DNA of 64,000 bases from assembly GCF_022531965.1 (NCBI RefSeq), contig NZ_CP092831.1:1392001-1456000 (forward strand). Direction: 5' to 3'. How positions within the stretch are numbered: position 1 is the first letter of the stretch; every line of letters starts with the position of its first letter. This DNA is from Paenibacillus peoriae. Lineage in GTDB: Bacteria; Bacillota; Bacilli; Paenibacillales; Paenibacillaceae. The notes under the pieces were generated by a model, which was not told the origin of the DNA, searched no databases, and saw nothing but the letters and a program-made list of their open reading frames with translations. Both the position numbers and the translations under genes were made by a program. This document shows, piece after piece, positions 1 through 9,409 of this stretch.

Positions 1-1
1 C

Positions 2-214
2 CGTGTATGGGTAGACGGCAAGTTGGTGATTGACAGCTGGTTCAAACAAAGCTGGACAGAGCGTAAAGGCAGTATGACTTTGGAAGCAGGCAAAATGGTA
101 GATTTAAAAGTAGAATACTATGATGAAAAAGGCGACGCGATGGCACGTCTAATGTGGGAAAGTCAGCATGAAGCGAAAGCGGTGATTCCCGGAAACGCTT
201 TGTTTCTTCCTTGA
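2..214 (+). CDS. C-terminal end of a PA14-domain protein (truncated by window edge)
   Basis: The frame is open from base 2 to a TGA at 212-214, giving about 70 residues with no start in the window. The segment contains RVWVDGKLVIDSW followed by a beta-rich stretch and ARLMWES, the usual C-terminal half of a PA14 carbohydrate-binding beta-barrel. PA14 domains sit on secreted glycosidases, adhesins and toxins. The next gene downstream is an exported glycoside hydrolase on the same strand, which fits a role outside the cell in carbohydrate binding. What lies N-terminal to the domain cannot be seen, so the activity of the full protein is unknown. Confidence 0.7.
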   Translation, partial: RVWVDGKLVIDSWFKQSWTERKGSMTLEAGKMVDLKVEYYDEKGDAMARLMWESQHEAKAVIPGNALFLP

Positions 215-262
215 TTAATACTCTTTCCCGGTCCAAAAATTTGAGGAGAGAGGGTCGATCAT

Positions 263-2560
263 ATGATAAAAAAATGGTTATCCCATAGGTATACAGTAGT
301 TTTATCTGGACTACTAGCGATCGTAGCTATAGCGATGATCGCTTGGTTTATATACACGCCTTCAAGAAGCGCAGAATTGCAGACGGATAAAGTAGCAGCT
401 GCCAGTCCAGTATGGAAGCTGGGGCAGAGGGATGACTCTTCAGCGGAATTCAAAGGTGTGGTCGGCAGGGATAATATCGACATTTCTACAGCAGCTGCCT
501 CTACCGAATCATCTGCTAAAGGAGCAATGTCAGCGTTGTCGGTAGCAGAAGAGAGTACAACAGTTCCGGTATTGCTCAGCAGTGGAGATATTCCTCCCGG
601 TTTGAATGCGTCCACGAACCCTGAACTGACACTCCAGTATAAGCTGAATCAGATTCCTCCCAATGGTATGATATTCCGTGTTCGGATTTTAGATGCGGGC
701 AAAGCAGTCCCACAAATGGCTGTATTTTCAAATCAACAGCTGTCCGGTATTATTCAGATTGCCGGAGTATCCGGTACTGGGAGTGCTTATAATTTCAAAA
801 ACAACTACGAGCTGTATATACCCAAAGAGCAATTGCAAAGCGGTGTTAACGTACTCAAGCTAAAGACAGCGCGCTGCCTATACTGCTCCTCTGCAGAAGA
901 TAAAAATGTGTGGTGGACTTGGGATGACTTGAGCTTGGAGACGTTAGCTTCACCTGCGACCGAACCGGTACACGGTAAATATATACTGACCGGAACAAAT
1001 GTGAACAATAAAGAATTTTATTATGATCAGGGTGCAGTTAAGCATTTACCATACGTTCTCAAATGGCTGGGAATTGCTTATAGTGGCAATGTCATGAGGG
1101 TCACCTGTGCCAGCAATGTGGGCAAGGCATGTACAGACGTGGATGATTACTATCAAACGTTAAAGCAGTATAATATGCAATCGTCTGCTTTGTATTTATA
1201 TACAGGTGATATCAAGCTGCAAAAAGATGGTTCTCTGCCAGAAACGGCCAAGCAAAAGTTGCGCGATTATGTAAAAAAATACGGTTCTTATCTTCAATAT
1301 TATGAAGTAGATAACGAACCTGGATTATTTAATCGCTCCAAGGCGGTAAATCTGGCTGTAGCTAAGTGGTTGAATACGGAAGGGAAGCAATTGGCACCGC
1401 ATCTCAAAACGGTAGCGCCGGGTTGGGCCTACTGGCCGACGTACTCTACCAAGGCGTGCAAAAATCAAACCGGAGGTACGAAAAAATGCGGTGATCCGGA
1501 TGGATGGGAGCGAGACCCGGCGCAGCGTAAACAGCTGGAGGAAGTCACTGATCTGACCAACGGACACGCCTACGGTGAATCGTATAATGAAGAGGGCGGG
1601 GGCAGCTTCATTCAAAATTTGAAAACCTTCGGCGGTTCGAGCGACGGACTGGCGAAGAAGATGCTGAACACGGAGTTCGGTACCAATGATACGCATCGAG
1701 ATAATCCAGATTATGGGGCTAGTCAGCCACAAGCAGCCGCATTCGACCGGATTATGCGTTCACAAATTGGGTTTGCCGATATGTTTATCCAGCACGCTGC
1801 TTTTTATAAAGATTATACGCTGTTTAAAACAGGCTTCGATCTGCAAAGTCATAACCCGGCCAACACAGAAATTTATCCGTTCGGGCAGGGACAGGACACT
1901 CGTGTTAAGATCATGAGACGCTTGAGTCTAGCCTATGCCACCCATGGAAAACCTCTGACTTATACAGTGCTGAATCCAGAGGATACCAAGGATAAAATGG
2001 TGTATGTGCGTGCGGTGGATACGTCCAAGCTTAAACCGCTGGCAGGTAGCGGCGCTACTTCAAACAAATTGCTGGTGAATCTAGTGAATTTCGAATCCAC
2101 CACGCAGACCGTTCGTGTACGGGTGACAATGCCGAATGCCGGTTTGTACACGGGTGAACGTTTTGGAGCGGGTTCCACTTACAGTCAGGCACAGCGTTCC
2201 ATATCAGGGCTCAAGGCTTCTCCTGCCCTTGATTTTGAAGAAAAGCTGGGTCCTGGCGAAGCGGTACAATATATTTTGGAATTAAAAAGTACAGATCAGA
2301 CCGCAGCTTCAGCTCCAACAGGGGTGAAGGCTGCCTCTGTTCAGGATGGGGCGGTAGAGATTAATTGGCTTCAGGCAGAAGGCGTATCTTCCTATGATGT
2401 GCTGCGTGCTGACGGAACCGACGGGGCCTATCAGGTGATTGCCTCGCAAGTAGCGGGAAGCACGTATACAGACCGCACGGTAAAAGCCGGAGGCCACTAT
2501 GTCTACAAAGTCCGAGCGACCGGAGGTACTCAGGTTTCCCAGGCAGCCGAGGCCGCTTAA
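263..2560 (+). CDS. Membrane-anchored clan GH-A-like glycoside hydrolase with C-terminal fibronectin III domain
   Basis: A 765-aa protein with a positively charged N-terminus and one hydrophobic segment (about residues 10-32), so probably a signal anchor or uncleaved signal peptide. Residues about 110-235 are beta-rich and may be a carbohydrate-binding module. The central part has two glutamate motifs typical of retaining (beta/alpha)8 enzymes: YYEVDNEPG (Glu near 352, acid/base) and MLNTEFGT (Glu near 470, nucleophile). Residues about 689-765 are a fibronectin type III repeat. The GH family and substrate cannot be named from sight. Its position ahead of a polysaccharide operon suggests trimming or release of that glycan, which is inference. 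GGAGAGAGGG precedes the ATG. Confidence 0.7.
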   Translation: MIKKWLSHRYTVVLSGLLAIVAIAMIAWFIYTPSRSAELQTDKVAAASPVWKLGQRDDSSAEFKGVVGRDNIDISTAAASTESSAKGAMSALSVAEESTTVPVLLSSGDIPPGLNASTNPELTLQYKLNQIPPNGMIFRVRILDAGKAVPQMAVFSNQQLSGIIQIAGVSGTGSAYNFKNNYELYIPKEQLQSGVNVLKLKTARCLYCSSAEDKNVWWTWDDLSLETLASPATEPVHGKYILTGTNVNNKEFYYDQGAVKHLPYVLKWLGIAYSGNVMRVTCASNVGKACTDVDDYYQTLKQYNMQSSALYLYTGDIKLQKDGSLPETAKQKLRDYVKKYGSYLQYYEVDNEPGLFNRSKAVNLAVAKWLNTEGKQLAPHLKTVAPGWAYWPTYSTKACKNQTGGTKKCGDPDGWERDPAQRKQLEEVTDLTNGHAYGESYNEEGGGSFIQNLKTFGGSSDGLAKKMLNTEFGTNDTHRDNPDYGASQPQAAAFDRIMRSQIGFADMFIQHAAFYKDYTLFKTGFDLQSHNPANTEIYPFGQGQDTRVKIMRRLSLAYATHGKPLTYTVLNPEDTKDKMVYVRAVDTSKLKPLAGSGATSNKLLVNLVNFESTTQTVRVRVTMPNAGLYTGERFGAGSTYSQAQRSISGLKASPALDFEEKLGPGEAVQYILELKSTDQTAASAPTGVKAASVQDGAVEINWLQAEGVSSYDVLRADGTDGAYQVIASQVAGSTYTDRTVKAGGHYVYKVRATGGTQVSQAAEAA

Positions 2561-2626
2561 TCAGATCGGAATGCATATAGGACCTTAGAGTTCGAATACC
2601 TAACATCATTTCGAAATAAAACAAAA

Positions 2627-2670
2627 AAGAACCTATCAGGAGAAAATAGGACCTGACAGGTTCTTTTTTG
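2627..2670 (+). terminator. Rho-independent terminator after the glycoside hydrolase
   Basis: AAGAACCTATCAGG pairs with CCTGACAGGTTCTT with one mismatch over 14 bp, followed by a T-run. It closes the glycoside hydrolase gene. Confidence 0.85.
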
Positions 2671-2869
2671 TTGGAAAATCGTTCTGATTTGCCAATACTT
2701 TACGTATAATGAAGAAAAAAATAAGAAAATCCTTTTTTATTCTCGTCATAAGACGACAACATTGCAGGTGTGTATTCATATATAATAGTTTTGTTCGTGA
2801 CTATACATACAAGGTTTGTGGGAAATTTCTTTCCGGTGACCAAGAATAATAAAGTGAGGTTAGTGCTGA

Positions 2870-3052
2870 ATGAACAAGGAGACAGAATTAGGGGGGAACA
2901 ACCCTCTTTTTCAAAACAACGTACAGAAAGCAGACAAAGCTGCCATCCACTTGGACATCCGGGACATTTTGCTCCAATGTGGGTTCACGATGCCAGAATG
3001 GCTAGAAAGCGACGCGGATGGAACCACATACCGGAAGGACAAGCGCGTGTAA
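2870..3052 (+). CDS. Small hypothetical protein, 60 aa
   Basis: A 60-residue ATG-started frame in the 500-bp gap between the glycoside hydrolase terminator and the converging Xre gene. The predicted product is hydrophilic and acidic in its second half, with IRDILLQCGF and PEWLESDADG segments, no membrane helix and no motif I recognise. The ribosome binding site is weak (a GAGG about 13 bases upstream of the ATG). A longer overlapping frame (2770-3087) has worse composition. It may be a genuine small protein or chance, and no function is proposed. Confidence 0.35.
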   Translation: MNKETELGGNNPLFQNNVQKADKAAIHLDIRDILLQCGFTMPEWLESDADGTTYRKDKRV

Positions 3053-3105
3053 ATTCCAACGGCTGGTCTTACTTGAGCGAGACGTGAAGCAGTCGGCCGC
3101 TTTCT

Positions 3106-3474
3106 TTATTCCATCATTCGTTCCATTCGGACAAATGCAATAAAACGTTTGGCTTCTTCCTCAGACAAGGTGCGTCCATCAATGGTCAGGTTGAAACGTT
3201 GCAGAATATCCTCATCGGACAGTTCAAGCTGGTCCACAAATTCCCTCACATCTGAATCCAATATTGCCGCCGGATGGCTCGTACGTCCCACCAAGTAGTC
3301 AATCGTTACCCCGAAAATATCAGCGAGCTTGGTCAGGATCTCGAAATCTGGCTTGCGCCTATTTTTTTCATAGTGAGAAAGAGCTGCCCGCGTAATTCCG
3401 AGGGATTGTGCTAGTTCCTCTTGTTTTAATCCCTTATGTTCTCGTAATTCAGCGATGCGGGTGCCATAATTCAT
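3106..3474 (-). CDS. Xre/Cro-family transcriptional repressor
   Basis: A 122-aa cytosolic regulator with an N-terminal helix-turn-helix (about residues 5-60): the segment LKQEELAQSLGITRAALSHYEKNRRKPDFE is the standard HTH_3 recognition unit, followed by LTKLADIFGVTIDYLVGRT. The C-terminal 55 residues are helical and acidic and are probably for oligomerisation. A strong AGGAGG lies upstream. The gene is transcribed away from the polysaccharide operon, and the shared upstream region carries GATAC-N5-GTATC palindromes of the kind known for Xre repressors. Autoregulation and control of the divergent operon are therefore likely. A near-identical operator sits in front of the lasso peptide cluster. 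Confidence 0.88.
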   Translation of the reverse strand: MNYGTRIAELREHKGLKQEELAQSLGITRAALSHYEKNRRKPDFEILTKLADIFGVTIDYLVGRTSHPAAILDSDVREFVDQLELSDEDILQRFNLTIDGRTLSEEEAKRFIAFVRMERMME

Positions 3475-3527
3475 CCGTTTTTCCTCCTGAAGGCAAGGTT
3501 AAGAAAGGTAAAAAAGCAAGTTTACGC

Positions 3528-3583
3528 TTGACAAGATACGTTTTGTATCATAAATTAGTTATGTGAGTTACATAACGTATCTT
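3528..3583. promoter_or_regulatory. Divergent promoter region with Xre-type operators
   Basis: TTGACA (3528-3533) is followed after 17 bp by TAAATT as a forward promoter. Overlapping it are GATACGTTTTGTATC, the pair AAGATACGTT (3533-3542) / AACGTATCTT (3574-3583) as a perfect 10-bp inverted repeat, and an inner GTTATGT/ACATAAC pair. On the other strand TATGAT with a weak TTATGT 17 bp upstream could drive the Xre gene. The operators cover both promoters, which fits autorepression and repression of the operon starting at 3801. The rest of 3475-3800 holds nothing else I recognise. Confidence 0.7.
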
Positions 3584-3800
3584 TATTTAATAGTTTTCAC
3601 TGATGTCTTCGTTTATATACCCTAAGAGGCCACCGATGATGAGCATTTTGTGCTTATTCGCTGGCTAGACCTTCTATGCGCTATTATACAACATTTTACT
3701 ATAGATTAGAGGGTCATGCACCGTTCTTTTCCCCGTTATGCAGAGGATCAGTACAAGCGTTATTGCATCGAAAACAAGTCAATCAGGGAGGACTGGTCTT

Positions 3801-4550
3801 GTGCAGTTGAAAGAGTACATCCGTTTGATCCGTAAAAGAATGTGGTTGATTGGTAGCATCGTACTGCTAGTATGTACTGTAGTGGGCATAAAAAATATGT
3901 ATTTTACCCCGCAGATTTATGAAGCTACCGCAAAGCTCATTATCAACCAGACGCCACGACCGGATCGTGCAGGTGTCGTCGATTACAGTGTAGTTCAAAC
4001 GAATATAGCCTTAACGAACTCCTATAAGCAAATTATGATCTCCTCGGCGATTATGGATCAGGTGGTCGCCAGCTTCCCCGATCTTAAGGTCACTCCGTCA
4101 GCATTGGCGCAAAAATTAAGAGTGAACACCGCAGGTGATTCACAGGTCATGGATGTAACAATCCGCGATTTATCGTATACGAAGGCTGTGAAAACCGTCA
4201 ATGCGGTAGCCAAAGTATTCAAACGGCAAATCCCCTCTATCATGAAAATGGACAATGTCACCATCCTAAGCGAAGCCAGTCTGAATGATCCAGCAGTTCC
4301 CGTGAACAGTAATGCCACTATACAGATATTTATTGCTTTTGCCACCTCTTTATTGTTGGGAATAGGCTTGGCGTTTCTGCTGGAGGTACTGGATGATACA
4401 TTTAAGAATGAAGAGGATATTGAAATAGAACTCGGTCTGCCTACCCTAGCCCTGATTACGAAAATGAAAAAAGAAGATAAACGCTCTGACAGCTCCACTA
4501 CAACTCCTAAACAGGTAGGTGAAGGGCAATATGCCGCGATTAATCAATAA
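3801..4550 (+). CDS. Polysaccharide chain-length regulator / BY-kinase adaptor (CapA/YveK-like, Wzz domain)
   Basis: Membrane adaptor of a Wzy-type polysaccharide system. It has a transmembrane helix near residues 14-33 (MWLIGSIVLLVCTVVGI), an extracytoplasmic Wzz domain with the family's YEATAKLIIN segment, and a second helix near 174-195, ending in a short cytoplasmic tail that in this family contacts the partner kinase. The frame stays open upstream to 3738, but GGGAGG at 3786-3791 sits 9 bp before GTG 3801, giving 249 aa and the expected start MQLKEYIRLIRKR. It overlaps the next gene. Located just downstream of the Xre operators, it is the first gene of the operon. Confidence 0.85.
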   Translation: MQLKEYIRLIRKRMWLIGSIVLLVCTVVGIKNMYFTPQIYEATAKLIINQTPRPDRAGVVDYSVVQTNIALTNSYKQIMISSAIMDQVVASFPDLKVTPSALAQKLRVNTAGDSQVMDVTIRDLSYTKAVKTVNAVAKVFKRQIPSIMKMDNVTILSEASLNDPAVPVNSNATIQIFIAFATSLLLGIGLAFLLEVLDDTFKNEEDIEIELGLPTLALITKMKKEDKRSDSSTTTPKQVGEGQYAAINQ

Positions 4551-5217
4551 TCAGCTCGTTACATCCCTACATGCTCAGTCTTCCGTTTCGGAGGAGTACC
4601 GCATGCTTCGCACTAACATCCAGTTTTCTTCTATAGACGAGCCGATTGAGGTTATGATGGTGGCGTCCGCTCAGGCGGGTGAAGGCAGAACGGTCACAAT
4701 TAGCAATTTGGCTGTAACCTATGCGCAAGAGGGGAAAAAGGTGCTGATTATGGATATGGATCTGCGCCGTTCCTCCTTGCACCATATGTTTGGTTTGCGT
4801 AATCATACAGGGCTGACACGGGTGCTTGCCAATCAACAGGCATGGCAGGATGTGGTTCAAGAAACCGGGATTGACCATCTGCATGCAATTACAGCCGGAC
4901 CGAACCCGCCCAATCCGTCCGAGATGCTCAGTTCCCGCAGAATGAATGCTCTGCTGGTTGAGCTGAAAGAACATTATGACGTGATCCTAATGGATACACC
5001 GCCGTTGCTGTCCTTTCCGGATGGCTTCATTATAAGCGCCATGTGTGACGGAGTCATTCTGGTGGTGCAGGCAGGGAAGGTCAAAAAGGATGTCGTCAAG
5101 AAAGCAAAAGCGAATTTGGAAAGAGTAAAGGCGCGCATTCTGGGCGTAGTACTTAATAATGTGAAGCGTTCGAATACCCGTGTCGAGCGGGGGATGGAGG
5201 AACGCAATCTGACATGA
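4531..5217 (+). CDS. BY-kinase-like ATPase (CapB/YveL family) with atypical P-loop
   Basis: A 228-aa cytosolic P-loop protein of the bacterial tyrosine kinase family that partners the CapA-like adaptor. Walker A' (VLIMDMDLRRSSLH) and Walker B (YDVILMDTPPLL) are intact, but the P-loop reads SAQAGEGRT, with Arg near residue 53 where the family has an invariant Lys (GEGKS/T). The C-terminus (about RVERGMEERNLT) lacks the tyrosine cluster that is normally autophosphorylated. Kinase activity may be lost or changed, leaving a structural or ATP-sensing role. ATG 4531 is preceded by GGTGAAGGG and overlaps the upstream gene by 20 bp; GTG 4519 is an alternative start. Confidence 0.8.
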   Translation: MPRLINNQLVTSLHAQSSVSEEYRMLRTNIQFSSIDEPIEVMMVASAQAGEGRTVTISNLAVTYAQEGKKVLIMDMDLRRSSLHHMFGLRNHTGLTRVLANQQAWQDVVQETGIDHLHAITAGPNPPNPSEMLSSRRMNALLVELKEHYDVILMDTPPLLSFPDGFIISAMCDGVILVVQAGKVKKDVVKKAKANLERVKARILGVVLNNVKRSNTRVERGMEERNLT

Positions 5218-5302
5218 ATAAAAAGGAGGAAAATGAGAGTATATAAAATTCTTTTAACAGTGTATAAATAATACTTATTAATAAGGAGCGAGGTGATGAG
5301 AC

Positions 5303-6001
5303 GTGTCTTCTTCCCGCTCGAATGAGGTCGAAGTGCGGGGTGCGTCAGTGGATGTTTATTCGGTCGCTCATGGGCTTGAACGGCGGCAAGGATGGAACGT
5401 ATACCCGTTCGTGAAGCGAAGCATGGACATTATATTGTCTTTCATTGGAATCATCGTGCTATGCCCGGTATTTCTGCTTGTCATTTTGCTGATTAAGCTG
5501 GAGGACCCCAAAGGAAGTGCAATATTTTATCAAGTACGTATTGGAAAAAATGAGCGGCCGTTTCGCATGATCAAATTTCGTTCCATGGTGTCTGATGCCG
5601 AAGCCAGATTATCTGCACTGCTGGTGGAAAATGAAATTGAGGGTGCGATGTTCAAAATGCGGGACGATCCCCGAATTACCCGTGTGGGTCGCTTTCTTCG
5701 CAGAACGAGCATCGACGAGTTGCCACAACTGTTCAATGTACTGCGTGGGCAGATGAGTCTGGTAGGACCCAGACCCCCATTGCCAAGAGAGGTCCATGAT
5801 TACACAGTGAGGGATAAGCTGCGTCTGACGGTTACACCGGGCTGCACTGGTTTATGGCAGATCAGCGGCCGTAATCATCTAAGCTTTAACCAGATGGTAG
5901 AACTGGATTTGGAGTACATATCCAGACGCAGTTTCCGCACAGATATGATTATTATGCTGAAAACATTTCGTGTGCTGCTAGGCTCCAAGGATGCGTATTA
6001 A
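5303..6001 (+). CDS. Undecaprenyl-phosphate sugar-1-phosphate transferase (priming enzyme)
   Basis: Monotopic membrane phosphoglycosyl transferase that moves a sugar-1-phosphate from a nucleotide sugar to undecaprenyl phosphate, starting repeat-unit assembly. The 232 residues hold one hydrophobic hairpin (about 37-62, MDIILSFIGIIVLCPVFLLVILLIKLED) and the catalytic domain with KFRSM, RTSIDELPQLFNVLRGQMSLVGPRPPLPREV and the closing TPGCTGLWQISGR block, all hallmarks of the WbaP/WcaJ catalytic core. It lacks the extra N-terminal membrane domain of the long forms. GTG 5303 follows AAGGAGCGAGG. The sugar transferred (glucose or galactose are usual) cannot be read from the sequence. Confidence 0.9.
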   Translation: MSSSRSNEVEVRGASVDVYSVAHGLERRQGWNVYPFVKRSMDIILSFIGIIVLCPVFLLVILLIKLEDPKGSAIFYQVRIGKNERPFRMIKFRSMVSDAEARLSALLVENEIEGAMFKMRDDPRITRVGRFLRRTSIDELPQLFNVLRGQMSLVGPRPPLPREVHDYTVRDKLRLTVTPGCTGLWQISGRNHLSFNQMVELDLEYISRRSFRTDMIIMLKTFRVLLGSKDAY

Positions 6002-6037
6002 AGTCTTTCATTTTCACGAAGAAGGTAGGGGATAAGT

Positions 6038-6976
6038 ATGGATCTTCATTCCAACATATATGTAGCAGGGCATCACGGACTGGTGGGTTCCGCTATTGTC
6101 CGAGCGCTTCAGGAAGAGGGTTACCGTCATATTATTACTCGCACAAGCCGTGAGCTGGATCTACGTAATAAAGAGGCAGTAGATCATTTTTTTGAAACAG
6201 AGCCTGTGGATTATGTATTTTTGGCAGCGGCCAAGGTTGGTGGGATTTTGGCGAATAACGAATATCCGGCTGATTTTATCCGTGACAATCTGCTTATACA
6301 AACAAATGTGATTGATGCGGCATACCGGGCAAATGTAAGTAAGCTATTATTCCTAGGTTCTACCTGTATCTATCCTAAATTTGCTCCGCAGCCGTTACGG
6401 GAAGAATATCTGCTCACGGGTGAACTGGAGCCTACTAATGAGGCCTATGCGATTGCTAAAATTGCCGGGATTAAAATGTGTCAGTCTTACAACCGTCAGT
6501 ATGGAACCCGGTTTATTTCTGTGATGCCGACGAATTTATACGGTCCGGGCGACAATTTTGATCTCCAGACTTCTCATGTGTTGCCTGCGCTCATCCGCAA
6601 GTTTCATGAAGCCAAGCTGAATCAATCTCCGACTGTAGAAGTATGGGGTTCTGGTACGCCGCGGCGAGAATTTCTTCATTCTGATGATTTGGCTGAAGCC
6701 TGTCTATTCCTAATGAACAATTATGAGGGAAATGAAATTGTAAATATCGGCGTAGGTGAGGATATCTCCATTCGTGAGCTGGCTGAGCGAGTGAAGAATG
6801 TAGTCGGCTATGAGGGAGAAATTACCTTTAACACCTCCGCTCCTGATGGAACGCCGCGTAAGTTGGTAGATGTATCCCGAATTTCCGGGCTGGGCTGGTC
6901 GGCGCGTATTTCACTAGAAGAGGGATTAAAGTCTGTGTATCAGGCATTTCAAGGTCTGGATCTGGTTGAACAATAA
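6038..6976 (+). CDS. fcl: GDP-L-fucose synthase
   Basis: A 312-aa epimerase/reductase that turns GDP-4-keto-6-deoxy-D-mannose into GDP-L-fucose with NADPH, the second step after the Gmd reaction encoded next door. Seen: the Rossmann motif [15 protein letters not shown] at the N-terminus (GxxGxxG with the His typical of this family), GSTCIYP with the catalytic Ser, and YAIAKIAG with the Tyr-x3-Lys pair. [11 protein letters not shown] and the length match GDP-fucose synthases. GAAGGTAGGGG precedes the ATG. It lies between the priming transferase and gmd with short gaps, so it supplies L-fucose to this polysaccharide. Confidence 0.93.
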   Translation: MDLHSNIYVAGHHGLVGSAIVRALQEEGYRHIITRTSRELDLRNKEAVDHFFETEPVDYVFLAAAKVGGILANNEYPADFIRDNLLIQTNVIDAAYRANVSKLLFLGSTCIYPKFAPQPLREEYLLTGELEPTNEAYAIAKIAGIKMCQSYNRQYGTRFISVMPTNLYGPGDNFDLQTSHVLPALIRKFHEAKLNQSPTVEVWGSGTPRREFLHSDDLAEACLFLMNNYEGNEIVNIGVGEDISIRELAERVKNVVGYEGEITFNTSAPDGTPRKLVDVSRISGLGWSARISLEEGLKSVYQAFQGLDLVEQ

Positions 6977-7987
<1,011 letters not shown>

Positions 7988-8065
7988 GAGATGGAGAGGC
8001 CATCCGCCTGAGCGGGGGGTCTCTTCGCTGTACGCAAGGTCATTTTTCAAGATGGAGTAAAACCT

Positions 8066-9409
8066 ATGACATTAGTCGAAAAACGCGCCAAACCGCGCAG
8101 AAGTTTGCTGGTGAATACATCCTGGCTGTTCGGTGACAAAATGATTCGCATGGTGTTCGGCCTGGCAGTCAGCATCATCATGGCGAGAGTGTTGGGACCA
8201 GAGGAACTGGGAAAGTGGAATTATGCGGAATCCTTTTTCGGGATGTTTCTGATTTTTACGACCCTTGGCTTTGATTCTATATTAGTACGCGATCTTGTCA
8301 AAGACCCCAAGGATGAGCATGAGCTATTGGGTACGGCGGTTCTGTTGAAATTGTTAGGTACTCTGATAGCCATTGTACTGTCCTATTCCTTCATTTCACT
8401 ACTCAGACCGGAAGACAGTTCGGTGCGGTTGATCAATCTGATCTTGGCTACGGCCTCGGTATTTCAATTGTTTGATATCATCGACTACTGGTTTCGTGCG
8501 CAGATGCTGTCCAAATACACGGTTGTTGCCAAGAATACCGCTTTTGTTCTCGGCTCCACTGTCAAAATCATTCTGTTGTTATCGGGTGTTCCGATATGGA
8601 TGGTGGCGTTGTGTGCTCATGGAGAGTTTCTGTTGGGAAGCCTACTGCTGCTGTATTTCTTCCGTAAGGAAGGACGACGCGTGAACCAATGGACGTTCCG
8701 TTTAGCCACAGCTCGGCGAATCATGAATCACAGCTGGCCGCTTATACTGTCATCCTCCGCTGTATATGTACAGGCACGGATCGACCAAGTCATTATCGGT
8801 GAACTGCTGGGAAACGCTGCGGTTGGGCAATACTCCGTTGCACTCCGACTCATCGAAGTGTTGGGCTTCATTCCGGTCGTTCTGACAACGGCTTATGCTC
8901 CGGTGGTGACGCGTTCCAAGCAGAAAGGAAGCGACGAGTACAGACAGACATTGTCCAAGGTGTATCGGCTGATGTTTATATGCTTTCTTGTGACCTCGAT
9001 ACCTTTATTTTTTCTATCCCAATGGGTAGTGGTTGTGCTGTATGGGAGAGAATTTACCGAAGCAGGTTCGCTGTTGTCTCTATTCGCGATTCGTCTGTTT
9101 TTCACCAACTTCAGTGTTGCTAAAAGCTTGTTTATTACCAATGAAAATTTGTTCAGATACACGCTGCTGACCTCGGTGGTGGGGGCGGTCACGAATATCG
9201 CTTTCAATTACGCGCTAATCCCGTTGCTTGGTGTCCGAGGGTCGTTAGTGGCGACGATTTTGTCCTTTACGATATCTGTATTTCTATTAGATTTGTTGTT
9301 TAAGGAAGTTAAATCTAATTTGGGTTGGATGATGAAGTCCATCCTGACCTTCTGGCGTGTTCATATTACAGTACCGAAAGTTGGAGAGAACAATCATGAT
9401 ACCCATTAA
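8066..9409 (+). CDS. Polysaccharide flippase (Wzx-like, MOP superfamily)
   Basis: A 447-aa integral membrane protein with about 12-14 hydrophobic helices and the family start SLLVNTSWLFGDKMIRMVFGLAVSIIMARVLGPEELGKWNYAESF, typical of RfbX/Wzx O-unit exporters. It would flip the undecaprenyl-linked repeat unit to the outer leaflet. The gene overlaps the next glycosyltransferase by 14 bp, so the two are probably translationally coupled. It is the only flippase in the operon; no separate O-antigen-polymerase-like membrane protein is present among the visible genes. Confidence 0.88.
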   Translation: MTLVEKRAKPRRSLLVNTSWLFGDKMIRMVFGLAVSIIMARVLGPEELGKWNYAESFFGMFLIFTTLGFDSILVRDLVKDPKDEHELLGTAVLLKLLGTLIAIVLSYSFISLLRPEDSSVRLINLILATASVFQLFDIIDYWFRAQMLSKYTVVAKNTAFVLGSTVKIILLLSGVPIWMVALCAHGEFLLGSLLLLYFFRKEGRRVNQWTFRLATARRIMNHSWPLILSSSAVYVQARIDQVIIGELLGNAAVGQYSVALRLIEVLGFIPVVLTTAYAPVVTRSKQKGSDEYRQTLSKVYRLMFICFLVTSIPLFFLSQWVVVVLYGREFTEAGSLLSLFAIRLFFTNFSVAKSLFITNENLFRYTLLTSVVGAVTNIAFNYALIPLLGVRGSLVATILSFTISVFLLDLLFKEVKSNLGWMMKSILTFWRVHITVPKVGENNHDTH

